DNA from: CAZGCA01 sp964524145
Lineage (GTDB): Bacteria; Hydrogenedentota; CAZGCA01
Length of the DNA stretch: 33,056 bases
Direction of reading: 5' to 3'
NCBI GenBank assembly: GCA_964524145.1
Contig: CAZGCA010000068.1
Coordinates: forward strand, 1 to 33,056
The notes under the pieces are model-generated. The model worked only from the letters and a program-made list of their open reading frames with translations. It searched no databases and was not told the DNA's origin. The position numbers and the translations under genes were made by a program. The first letter of the stretch is position 1; each line of letters opens with the position of its first letter. This document shows positions 23,713 through 30,741 of this stretch, piece after piece.

Positions 23713-25070
23713 CGGACTATACCTCCTGTCGTCTGCTCAGACACTGTTTCCCGAGCCCTCTTGAGTGCAAGGAACGTGACAACACCCAGCACCAAGAACA
23801 CCGTGTAGACTGCAACCAAGACCCAAAGTGCAAGATTCATTTCACGTCGTATGCTTACCGCGTACCCCAACGCAATGAGAAACAGTTGCGTGGCAACGAA
23901 CAGCTTTGGCACACCCGTGACATTCGGTCTCCCATCGTCTCTCTTGAACGGATTCTTCATTGTCCCATAGATCAGCCAGAGGTATACGGCCGTGCTTGGA
24001 ACATAGAATACGATCCCGGGGACAATATACCATACCGGGCTCATATCAAACCCGAAGTTCTCTGCAATACCCTCGACGGTGGTCATCACCGAAACGTTCA
24101 GAAAAAGCCATAGGGGCAAGTAAACGCCGATGAGTCTTTCGGCGTTTCTGTGCACGGAATATGGTCTGACCCGGACCAGGACCTGCTTGTCCGCCTCGAT
24201 CGGCCGGTTGTACAGGTAATAGCACACTCCGAACGCGACCCCGCCCCCGAGCCCGATAGACATCTCCCAGTTCTTCCACCAATCCAGGGCCAAGTCCGAG
24301 TGAAGGTACATCAGGTGCCAGAATGCCGACCCGACAAACGGTATCGCGAACCCGAGCGCGAGCGTAATCGAAAGGAGAACGTTTCGCCAGTCCTTGCGCA
24401 CAATCTCGTACGTCCAAAAACCCAGAAAGAGCCCAACCGCGATGACCACCTCGTGGGTTATTCGTATCACGTCCTGACATCGGGGATAGGACACGGGATC
24501 AGCGTAGTACCCCTTCGAGTAGAGCGGATAGAAGTACTGCGGGAATGAAGACACGAGCCAATACGCTATCAACGCGCCTGATATCCCGAACGCGAACCGC
24601 ACAACCCAATCTTTGGCTTTGAGCGGTTTCTTGGAACCGCACCAGGAGATCAGAACGCCGGGAATACCGCCCCATTGCAGACCGCAGAAGAACAGGTAGA
24701 CGTACCCGGGCCACGCCACCACGGGGATCCACGTGCCTTGATACTCGAGGTGGAACATGTTCTTTATCCATGATAGGTACGGTCCGTACCCGATGTTGCC
24801 GCCCATGCGTACGCCGACTGCTATCGCGAGCACAACCCATCCCGCGCTGTAGACACGCCTTTTGTTCTCTTGCTTCTCGTACGACAGGTAGTACCAGACC
24901 AATCCCCAGCCGAGTCCCGGGAACTGCGCTCCCCCGCCGGGAGACCCCCTGATCGCCCAGTAGTATCCCCCCAACAGGCTCATCAAAATGGCGGGCAACA
25001 AAAGCTCGCGTACTATCTCCGCCTTTGTCTTTCTCAGACCGAGGTACAACGTCTTGTTGTGCTCTTTCAT
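23709..25070 (-). CDS. polytopic inner-membrane protein coupled to the sialidase-like gene
   Basis: About 453 residues with roughly eleven predicted membrane spans. I do not recognise the family. Conserved-looking features are a Gly-rich N-terminal region (LLGGYYWAIRGSPGGGAQFPGLGWG), several Trp/Tyr-rich loops (VRMGGNIGYGPYLSWIKNMF, QWGGIPGVLISWCG) and a long loop after span 7. No ATPase or known transporter signature is seen. The ATG at 25070 is close to GGAG; a TTG at 25079 is an equally possible start. Its stop overlaps the sialidase-like start by four bases, implying a joint function. Candidate roles are a membrane partner of the propeller (as KdoH2 is for KdoH1) or a glycan transporter or flippase. 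Confidence 0.8.
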   Translation of the reverse strand: MKEHNKTLYLGLRKTKAEIVRELLLPAILMSLLGGYYWAIRGSPGGGAQFPGLGWGLVWYYLSYEKQENKRRVYSAGWVVLAIAVGVRMGGNIGYGPYLSWIKNMFHLEYQGTWIPVVAWPGYVYLFFCGLQWGGIPGVLISWCGSKKPLKAKDWVVRFAFGISGALIAYWLVSSFPQYFYPLYSKGYYADPVSYPRCQDVIRITHEVVIAVGLFLGFWTYEIVRKDWRNVLLSITLALGFAIPFVGSAFWHLMYLHSDLALDWWKNWEMSIGLGGGVAFGVCYYLYNRPIEADKQVLVRVRPYSVHRNAERLIGVYLPLWLFLNVSVMTTVEGIAENFGFDMSPVWYIVPGIVFYVPSTAVYLWLIYGTMKNPFKRDDGRPNVTGVPKLFVATQLFLIALGYAVSIRREMNLALWVLVAVYTVFLVLGVVTFLALKRARETVSEQTTGGIVR

Positions 25071-25106
25071 ACGCTCCAAATAGCAACCTGGACAGATGCG
25101 TGCGAG

Positions 25107-26306
25107 CTAGCGGTTCTCGACTGCGTCGAGCATGCGCCGCCTGCTCAACGGTTTGATCTCGCTGACGATCCAGTCGCGCATCGCCCGCCCGGGTTCCGAC
25201 TCCTGTGGATACGACATGAACTGCAGATCGAGTCCCAGCCGTTCCGCAAGACGGCGCACCATGACGGGCCAGACGACACCGATGTCGCTGACGACGGCGA
25301 TACTTCCTTCCAGACGCGCGAAACCGGACATCTCCATGCGAAACGGCACGCCGAACACCTTCGTCTTTGGCAGACCGCGGTCGATAGCGTCCTGGACGCC
25401 GCTTTCCTGCCGTTCGGCCTGCCACACCTTTTCGAGAGCCGGGTCAAGGTCGATACGGACGAGCGTCTTTCCTTCCAGAGAGAACGTCGGGTTTCCGTCC
25501 CATCCCGTCCACAATCCGTGACCGGTGTACGTCTCGAACGGTCCGTCGTGAACCTCCTGGGTGAGCGCGACCGCCGACTCGATGATCACGTCCGCGCTCT
25601 CGAGCATCCGCGCCAGCCTAGCCGCTCGTTCGGTCACGCTGACGCTGTCGCCGATGGCGAGCCCCACCGCCCCGCCGCCTACCAGTTGCGGGATGGTCAC
25701 CAGCACCGGCAGACCCCGCTTCGCGCCCATACCGATCATCGTATGCTCGTCAGCGCCAAGCCCGGCGATCTCCTCGAACGTGGCGCCGCGTTCACAGGCC
25801 AGCGCGAGAATCTCCGCAGCGATGCGTTCCGTACGCAGCCCCATCGGATAACCCAGGTTGCCCGCTGCTTTGATGACCTCGTCGCCCGGCGCTGCGTCCA
25901 GTTTCTTGATGAGTTCCTGGTCGAGCGACATCTCCCCAGCGATCTCCGACAGCGTCTCATCGTCAACAAGTGTCAGTTCGAACGACCCGCCGCGAGGAAG
26001 CAGCTCCGGCGGCAATTCAAGCGTCGTACCGTCGACACGCTTCACACGGTCGAGCACGCCCCCCATCTCGTGCGCAACAACCGCCGAACTCGTCGTGACA
26101 CCGTCCACCACGCCGACCCGCATCAGTTCTGCGATCAGCGTTGTCACGCCCTCGTGGACGTTGGGACCGCTTCCCGTGACCACTACCACCTTGCCGCCTT
26201 GTTCTTTGGCAGCGACGATCCGGTCAACCGCGGCCGCTACTCGGTCGACCGTTGTTCCGTCCAGTTGCTCCTCGATCGACTTGACCGCTCCCATATCAAC
26301 TGTCAT
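25107..26306 (-). CDS. unrecognised 399-residue protein, possibly deoxyhypusine-synthase-like fold
   Basis: I do not recognise this protein with confidence. It begins MTVDMGAVKSIEEQ after a GGAGAA site; the frame stays open to 26657, but that part is the shadow of kdsB. A nucleotide-binding-like strand-loop is at residues 39-53 (KVVVVTGSGPNVHEG), followed by LIAELMRVGVVDGVTTSSAV, which resembles the NAD-binding region of deoxyhypusine synthase-type (DHS) proteins. Further on are GLPVLVTIPQLVGGGAVGLA and VALTQEVHDGPFETYTGHG. The active-site Lys motif of true DHS is not seen. It is not membrane-bound. It lies 19 bases after kdsB and 27 before the membrane protein, so it is in the operon and probably acts in the same pathway. 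Confidence 0.7.
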   Translation of the reverse strand: MTVDMGAVKSIEEQLDGTTVDRVAAAVDRIVAAKEQGGKVVVVTGSGPNVHEGVTTLIAELMRVGVVDGVTTSSAVVAHEMGGVLDRVKRVDGTTLELPPELLPRGGSFELTLVDDETLSEIAGEMSLDQELIKKLDAAPGDEVIKAAGNLGYPMGLRTERIAAEILALACERGATFEEIAGLGADEHTMIGMGAKRGLPVLVTIPQLVGGGAVGLAIGDSVSVTERAARLARMLESADVIIESAVALTQEVHDGPFETYTGHGLWTGWDGNPTFSLEGKTLVRIDLDPALEKVWQAERQESGVQDAIDRGLPKTKVFGVPFRMEMSGFARLEGSIAVVSDIGVVWPVMVRRLAERLGLDLQFMSYPQESEPGRAMRDWIVSEIKPLSRRRMLDAVENR

Positions 26307-26325
26307 CTGTGTTCTCCGTATGTTG

Positions 26326-27084
26326 TCACTCGAGCCCCCGCTGCCGCAGCATTGCCTCGGCGCGTGCGAGGTCGTCCGCGGTATCCACGCTGAACCCGCT
26401 GAACTCGTTGTCCCGGCACGCGGTCTCGACCACGCGGATCCTGTAGCCGTGCTCGAGCACGCGCAACTGTTCGAGCGATTCCACCCGTTCCAACAGTGTC
26501 GGCGGAAGGTTCGCAATCTTATGCAGGAACCCGGCCCGGTACGCGTAGAGCCCCACGTGTTCGTACACGCCGTGCGGCTCGTCGGTTTCGGGGTACGGGA
26601 TGAGCGACCGCGAGAAGTAAAGCGCAAACCCGGCGCGATCCACCACCACTTTGACACATGCCGTATCCTCTATGTCTTCAGCCCTCGAAATAGGATGCAT
26701 GACCGTGGTCATGTTGATGGACTCGTCGTCCAGAAATGGCTCGACAACTTCGTCGATCATCGCCGGGTCGATGAACGGCTGGTCGCCCTGAATGTTGACA
26801 ACAATCTCCGCGTCAAGCGACTGGACCGCTTCCGCCAGCCGGTCGGTACCGCTGGGATGGTCGGGCGAGGTCATGATCGCGCGGCCGCCAAACCCTTCGA
26901 CGGCCCGGGCAATACGCTCGTCGTCCGTCGCCACACAGACCGTATCGAGCACGCTCGACTGTGCAGACCGCTCGTACACGCGCTGCACCATCGGTTTGCC
27001 GAGTATCTGTTCGAGCGCTTTGCCGGGCAGCCGTGTCGACCCGTAACGTGCCGGGATGATGCCTGCTACCGTAAGATCGTCCAT
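26326..27084 (-). CDS. kdsB: 3-deoxy-manno-octulosonate cytidylyltransferase (CMP-Kdo synthetase)
   Basis: A 252-residue cytosolic enzyme that activates Kdo with CTP for LPS inner-core synthesis. PARYGSTRLPGK at 11-22 is the CTP-binding loop, VNIQGDQPFIDP the metal/CMP site, and HPSGTDRLAEAV, VKVVVDRAGFALYFSRSLIP and HVGLYAYRAGFL are family blocks. The length equals E. coli KdsB. It implies a Gram-negative cell with LPS, unless it activates another 3-deoxy sugar. It is embedded in the cluster with an aldolase and a HAD phosphatase, but not with kdsA, kdsC or kdsD, so a specialised second copy for another nonulosonate or octulosonate is conceivable. Confidence 0.95.
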   Translation of the reverse strand: MDDLTVAGIIPARYGSTRLPGKALEQILGKPMVQRVYERSAQSSVLDTVCVATDDERIARAVEGFGGRAIMTSPDHPSGTDRLAEAVQSLDAEIVVNIQGDQPFIDPAMIDEVVEPFLDDESINMTTVMHPISRAEDIEDTACVKVVVDRAGFALYFSRSLIPYPETDEPHGVYEHVGLYAYRAGFLHKIANLPPTLLERVESLEQLRVLEHGYRIRVVETACRDNEFSGFSVDTADDLARAEAMLRQRGLE

Positions 27085-27111
27085 ATCGGTCTGTGTGTTT
27101 TTCGGTTGCGC

Positions 27112-28368
27112 CTACGTGAGGGCCTTGCCCGCGCTCCCGCAGCATTCGAAGAGTACCAGCGACTCTTCCTTGACACCTTCGATGCCTTTCTCGGAGATGT
27201 TGAATCCTTTGCTCGGCCCGCGGTTGAACTTTTCGTCCGAGAACACCTCCGGCGAGTTTATGTAATCCCTTAACTCGTGCGCGAGACGGTTGATGTAGAC
27301 TGAAGCTTTGTTGATCTTCACCAGCCCCAGCTTGGCAATGTCCAGGTCTTTGAGGCAACTGTCAGCGATACTGCTTCCGCCGTGCGCCACAATGATGACG
27401 TGCCCTTTCCCTCTCTCCTTCAGTCCTTCCCGAACTCCCTCCATGAGCGTGGTGTGCAGGTTGCCCAACTGTTTGCCGCCATTGCCCATCTCGCCGTGGT
27501 AGGTGCCGATGTTGCAGCTCACCGCGTCGATATCTGTTTCGGTCACACATTCAATCACGCGCTGGGCGTACTCCCTCTGCGCCTCGTCCGAGAGCACGTC
27601 CTTCTCCATCTCGATCCCGTATCCCGACTCGACCAGCACGTACTTCCCTTCTTGCGCGTAATAGTCCCTGGTCGCCGTCACCAGGTTCGTGAGGGATACG
27701 TTGAAGTCCTGGGGACACGAGAAGTCCAATGCGACATAATCGAAGTCGACGTCAATACCCTTCTCGGGAACGTGCGCGCACATGATAACCTTCTCCGTGA
27801 AGAGAAGATACTTGGCCAGAAGGTTCTTTGCCCGGTCGAGCGTCAGGGGTTCGTCTTGCCCTTTAAGAGTAAAGAGGGCGTTGAAACCGGTCTCGTCATT
27901 GCGGTAGAGCGTCGCCAACTCGTCTTCAACCCGCGCGAACTTCACTTCCTGCGGTTTCCCGGAGATGAGCGTTCTGTATTCGCGAAGGTCGGTCTCGTCG
28001 CCCAAAAAGATCTTGTTGAGCGGGTCCGAATGGTCCACAGCCAGGTAGATGGCAAGCCGACCGCCATCGCCCTGTTCAGCAGCTTCGATCTCGAGATCTT
28101 TTCTTTGCCGGCTCAGACGGGTTGCGCCGCGCAGGAGGTCGTCGACAGACGGGACATTCTTCACCACCACCCCGGAATGAATCTGGCTCAGTTTGGGCAG
28201 CGTATCAGAGCTCGCCTGTATAATGGCCGGCGAGCCGGATTCGTACATTGCCCGGGCCACGCCTGTGACGTAGTCGGGGGTATACACATTCGCAGCGATG
28301 ACTATCCACCCCTCTTCCAACGCGCTTCCAAACACCTCCTGGAGAGTCAACCGCCTTCCCTGCGCCAT
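27112..28368 (-). CDS. class II (metal-dependent) fructose-bisphosphate-type aldolase, long form
   Basis: A 418-residue zinc aldolase. Metal and catalytic residues are recognisable: AVDHSDPLNK (residues 111-119; the LDH/DH pair), NIGTYHGEMG (second zinc His) and IVAHGGSSI (third zinc His plus the phosphate-binding Gly-Gly-Ser-Ser). It is longer than the roughly 300-360 residues of FbaA/GatY enzymes, with an insert around residues 85-110 and a longer C-terminus. Such enzymes join or split DHAP and an aldehyde; the aldehyde partner here is not known. Between kdsB and a CbbY-type phosphatase it could make or degrade a 3-deoxy or branched sugar phosphate rather than serve glycolysis. Confidence 0.87.
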   Translation of the reverse strand: MAQGRRLTLQEVFGSALEEGWIVIAANVYTPDYVTGVARAMYESGSPAIIQASSDTLPKLSQIHSGVVVKNVPSVDDLLRGATRLSRQRKDLEIEAAEQGDGGRLAIYLAVDHSDPLNKIFLGDETDLREYRTLISGKPQEVKFARVEDELATLYRNDETGFNALFTLKGQDEPLTLDRAKNLLAKYLLFTEKVIMCAHVPEKGIDVDFDYVALDFSCPQDFNVSLTNLVTATRDYYAQEGKYVLVESGYGIEMEKDVLSDEAQREYAQRVIECVTETDIDAVSCNIGTYHGEMGNGGKQLGNLHTTLMEGVREGLKERGKGHVIIVAHGGSSIADSCLKDLDIAKLGLVKINKASVYINRLAHELRDYINSPEVFSDEKFNRGPSKGFNISEKGIEGVKEESLVLFECCGSAGKALT

Positions 28369-28406
28369 TAGTCCTGCTTTCCGAATTGCCAGTCAGTCCG
28401 GCGCTC

Positions 28407-29129
28407 CTAATCCTGAAACAAGCCGGCTATGGTCTCGATGGTGACGATCACCTCGTCGCCCGGCTCGCCCAGGCTGTCCACGACGAGATCCGCCCCGGAG
28501 AAATCGTCGTTCCGCGAGTAGTAGCTCTTCGTAACGATACACTTCATCCCGGCGGCTTTAGCCGCCTCGAGACCGATAACCATATCCTCAACGACCACAC
28601 AATCCGCGTTGTCGATCCCGAGCCGTTCAGCCGCCAGATTGTATATCTCCGGGTCCGGTTTCTTCTTCTTGACAACGTCTCCCGCCAGCACAACGTCGAA
28701 ACAGCCGAACACCTCTTCGCCCAACGCGTTCTGCAGAAGCGTGGTCGCGGCGTTGATGTTCGAGGTCGTGGCTATCCCCAGCGCGATACCCTCTTCTTCT
28801 GCTTCCTCGATAAGCCGTTTCACACCCTTACGTGTCGGGAGCCTGCCGGTCGCGACCAGTTCCTGGAATATCTCGGTCTTGCGTTTGTGCAATTTCTTGA
28901 CGTACTCCTCCTTGTCGCCGACGTCACGGTCAAACTCGGCACTGAAAATAACCGTCTTCATGCGCTCTTTCCCACCGGCAATACTGAGCAGCGTACCGTA
29001 CGTCTCCAGGTCCCAGTACGCGTCGATCTCTTCCTCCTGAAACGCGCGGTTGAACGCAACCCTGTGACCGTCGGCTTCCGTCTCGGCCACTACCCCATCG
29101 ACATCGAAGATCAGCCCCTGAAATCCCAC
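28407..29129 (-). CDS. HAD-superfamily phosphatase, CbbY / beta-phosphoglucomutase-like
   Basis: A 240-residue HAD enzyme starting at GTG 29129 behind GGGAGG. LIFDVDGVVAETEADGHRVA gives nucleophile Asp9 and acid/base Asp11. The 'AETE' continuation and FNRAFQEEEI are typical of CbbY (xylulose-1,5-bisphosphate phosphatase) relatives. ATTSNINAATTLL, KKKKPDPEIYNLA (the phosphate-binding Lys) and VVEDMVIGLEAAKAAGM complete the core. The role is dephosphorylation of a sugar phosphate or bisphosphate. It is the first gene of the large cluster and is followed by the class II aldolase 38 bases later, so it may act on the aldolase product or clear a dead-end bisphosphate. Confidence 0.87.
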   Translation of the reverse strand: MGFQGLIFDVDGVVAETEADGHRVAFNRAFQEEEIDAYWDLETYGTLLSIAGGKERMKTVIFSAEFDRDVGDKEEYVKKLHKRKTEIFQELVATGRLPTRKGVKRLIEEAEEEGIALGIATTSNINAATTLLQNALGEEVFGCFDVVLAGDVVKKKKPDPEIYNLAAERLGIDNADCVVVEDMVIGLEAAKAAGMKCIVTKSYYSRNDDFSGADLVVDSLGEPGDEVIVTIETIAGLFQD

Positions 29130-29186
29130 GATAACCTCCCGTTTAGAATGTCCTCGACGTATACACTACCCCACCACCAGACACAA

Positions 29187-29215
29187 TGGTATCGCGCCAT
29201 CTGGCGAGAGTCAAT
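29187..29215 (-). promoter_or_regulatory. possible promoter of the 14-gene cluster, carried on a dispersed repeat
   Basis: On the minus strand TTGACT (29215-29210), 17 bases, then TACCAT (29192-29187): a good -35 and a moderate -10, about 60 bases ahead of the first gene of the cluster. The -35 lies inside the repeat shared with 30431-30474. Confidence 0.35.
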
Positions 29216-29234
29216 GCCGTTGTCGAATCGAGCA
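29191..29234. repeat. dispersed 44-base repeat, copy 1
   Basis: It matches 30431-30474 over 44 bases with 35 identities. Both ends are nearly identical (TATCGCGC at one, and AGTCAATGCCGTTGTCGAA followed by CGAGC at the other), and the changes are concentrated in bases 9-17. It has the same orientation as copy 2 and, like it, lies upstream of a minus-strand gene. Confidence 0.7.
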
Positions 29235-29352
29235 ACCCGGACAATGGTTGTCGCATGCGGTTGTGTTGTCAGGAGACCCTCACCTGAACGGCGTCAACAA
29301 GTCGTGCCTCCCGTTTTTCAAAGGTAGAAGACCGGAGTTCGCTGGTGATCGC

Positions 29353-30201
29353 TCAATATCTCGAGAACAGCCAAAGAGCGAGAACTCCCAAAGATGTTCC
29401 GAAGTAGAGAGATGCGCCCAGTCGAACGGCTTTGTCGTAGAGAATGGTCTCGTAGACGATGTCTCGCGACGGACACGTGAACGATTCCTCATCGGATCCT
29501 TTCGCAATCCGCCGGGCAAACACAACCTCCGTGGCGAGATAGACTACCGTGGGCCATAGGAACGATACGCTTACCCATACAACCCGTCCAAGGGAGCCGG
29601 GGCTTCCCAAAACCGCAAGAACGAAGCCAATCACTGCACTGAAGATGGTGAGTACAACAAGCCGCCACAAGACTAAGTATGCCCGTGCCCAACTCTGACC
29701 CAAGTATACGGCCGTCTTCAGGAAGCGGAAGAACTGTGCTCTGTCGTACCGATCCGAGAGTCTCCTGTTGTCCAAGGACGCCTTGAGTTCCTGAAGGAAG
29801 TCGCTAATGTTCTCTACAGCCGTAGTTAGTCGAATCGTGTCGTTTTTCGAGATGATCTTGATCCAGCCGCCAACGTATCGCGCGGATGGAAACTTCAATC
29901 CCGTTATCTCATCGAACGGAATCCGTTTCTTGCCTCGTCGATGCTTGTAGACGATGGCTTCATCACCGATCGAAACACTGATCCCTGCCAGACGATAGTA
30001 AAGGTACCAAAACAGAACACCCTCAACAACAAGAATAGGAGTCAGGAACAGCAACGGAAGCAACGCCGGCGAAAACGCAGAATCTGACAAGACCAGAAGG
30101 ACAAGGGGCCCACCCGTCAGTATGACCCCAATACCGAAGAACAGAGGGATTACGTACTGTCCCCAACGAATGAGCTTTATGTAACGATATTCTTTACCCA
30201 C
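29353..30201 (-). CDS. membrane protein with a bacterial PH-like domain
   Basis: A 282-residue protein of unknown function. Two N-terminal spans (about residues 15-65, including IPLFFGIGVILTGGPLVLLV) are followed by a cytosolic segment of roughly 70 residues (VSIGDEAIVYKHRRGKKRIP ... DEITGLKFPSARYVGGWIKI) with the pattern of bacterial PH domains. Two more spans follow (about 165-215), and one near the C-terminus. GTG 30201 behind GAGGAG is preferred over the longer frame to 30291. It stands alone: the repeat-rich gap upstream separates it from the micro-protein genes, and another repeat-bearing gap follows. No function is proposed. Confidence 0.7.
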   Translation of the reverse strand: MGKEYRYIKLIRWGQYVIPLFFGIGVILTGGPLVLLVLSDSAFSPALLPLLFLTPILVVEGVLFWYLYYRLAGISVSIGDEAIVYKHRRGKKRIPFDEITGLKFPSARYVGGWIKIISKNDTIRLTTAVENISDFLQELKASLDNRRLSDRYDRAQFFRFLKTAVYLGQSWARAYLVLWRLVVLTIFSAVIGFVLAVLGSPGSLGRVVWVSVSFLWPTVVYLATEVVFARRIAKGSDEESFTCPSRDIVYETILYDKAVRLGASLYFGTSLGVLALWLFSRY

Positions 30202-30311
30202 GGAAGCCTCCTCGCCGCTCTCCTGTCCCGGGCAGCTGACACTGGATTTGCGGACCGCTCCCCTAGTGCGACCTACTGTACTCCAGATCACCGTTGGCTT
30301 TCAACAGGTTT

Positions 30312-30350
30312 GTTCTCGTTCCCACGGTCCTCCGTGGGAATGCATATCGC
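30312..30350. repeat. hairpin-forming intergenic repeat, copy A
   Basis: It contains CGTTCCCACGG, a TCCT loop and CCGTGGGAATG: an 11-base stem with one mismatch, followed by CATAT. This is the widespread CGTTCCCACG...CGTGGGAACG type of intergenic element. An inverted second copy lies at 30396-30430. Confidence 0.75.
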
Positions 30351-30395
30351 CCTACCAGTCCAGGCAGACATCTCACAGCTCATCGCACCCTGCAA

Positions 30396-30430
30396 GTATG
30401 CGTTCCCACGGAGGACCGTGGGAACGAGCG
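30396..30430. repeat. hairpin-forming intergenic repeat, copy B (inverted)
   Basis: CGTTCCCACGG (30401-30411), an AGGA loop and CCGTGGGAACG (30416-30426) form a perfect 11-base stem. Flanked by GTATG, it is the reverse complement of copy A. The 45 bases between the copies are unique, so the pair could itself fold into a larger structure. Confidence 0.75.
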
Positions 30431-30474
30431 TATCGCGCAGCTCAACCAGAGTCAATGCCGTTGTCGAACCGAGC
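30431..30474. repeat. dispersed 44-base repeat, copy 2
   Basis: It directly abuts hairpin copy B. The match to 29191-29234 includes the minus-strand TTGACT at 30455-30450, but the -10 position here (TACGCT) is poor. It lies upstream of the PH-like membrane protein gene. Confidence 0.7.
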
Positions 30475-30511
30475 GGTACCTATTTGCGTGGCGAGCCGCT
30501 CACCGGTTCGC

Positions 30512-30622
30512 CTAGAACAGGGTCGAGAATATCAGCCAGTAGAAGAGTGCCGAGGCGCAGAATACGAGCATCCAGTAAACGGTCTTTATGCAGGCCCAGG
30601 TCTTCGTACTTCTGAATTCCAT
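30512..30622 (-). CDS. 36-residue single-span membrane micro-protein
   Basis: It begins MEFRSTKTWACIKTVYWMLV and ends FSTLF, with a basic N-terminus then one hydrophobic span (residues about 15-36). GGAGG lies five bases before the ATG, and the gene starts 12 bases after the stop of the other micro-protein. Its length, ribosome binding site and spacing support a real gene, although there is no family I can name. It probably associates with the membrane-anchored propeller encoded upstream. Confidence 0.55.
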   Translation of the reverse strand: MEFRSTKTWACIKTVYWMLVFCASALFYWLIFSTLF

Positions 30623-30634
30623 GATTTCCTCCAC

Positions 30635-30739
30635 TCACCTGATGAGGAAGTGTCTTCCGTACAGGAACAGCGGGTAGATTACCAGGAACCCGATAACCAG
30701 CGATATGAGTATGCGAATGACGAACTTCACGTTCTCCAT
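30635..30739 (-). CDS. 34-residue single-span membrane micro-protein
   Basis: It begins MENVKFVIRILISLVIGFLV and ends GRHFLIR, with a hydrophobic span at about residues 6-28 and a basic tail. The ATG is two bases after the stop of the beta-propeller gene, and its GAGGAG site is made by that gene's last Glu codons. Tight coupling argues that it is translated and acts with the propeller protein. Confidence 0.6.
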   Translation of the reverse strand: MENVKFVIRILISLVIGFLVIYPLFLYGRHFLIR

Positions 30740-30741
30740 CG

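Noticed and set aside
24870..26393. 507-codon plus-strand frame
   Set aside because: Antisense to the membrane protein and the 399-residue gene, rich in His/Arg/Asp as typical for shadows of high-GC genes; no motif or ribosome binding site.
26307..26657. N-terminal extension of the 399-residue protein
   Set aside because: This part is kdsB read in another frame (low-complexity Ser/Arg/Thr); ATG 26306 has a good GGAGAA site.
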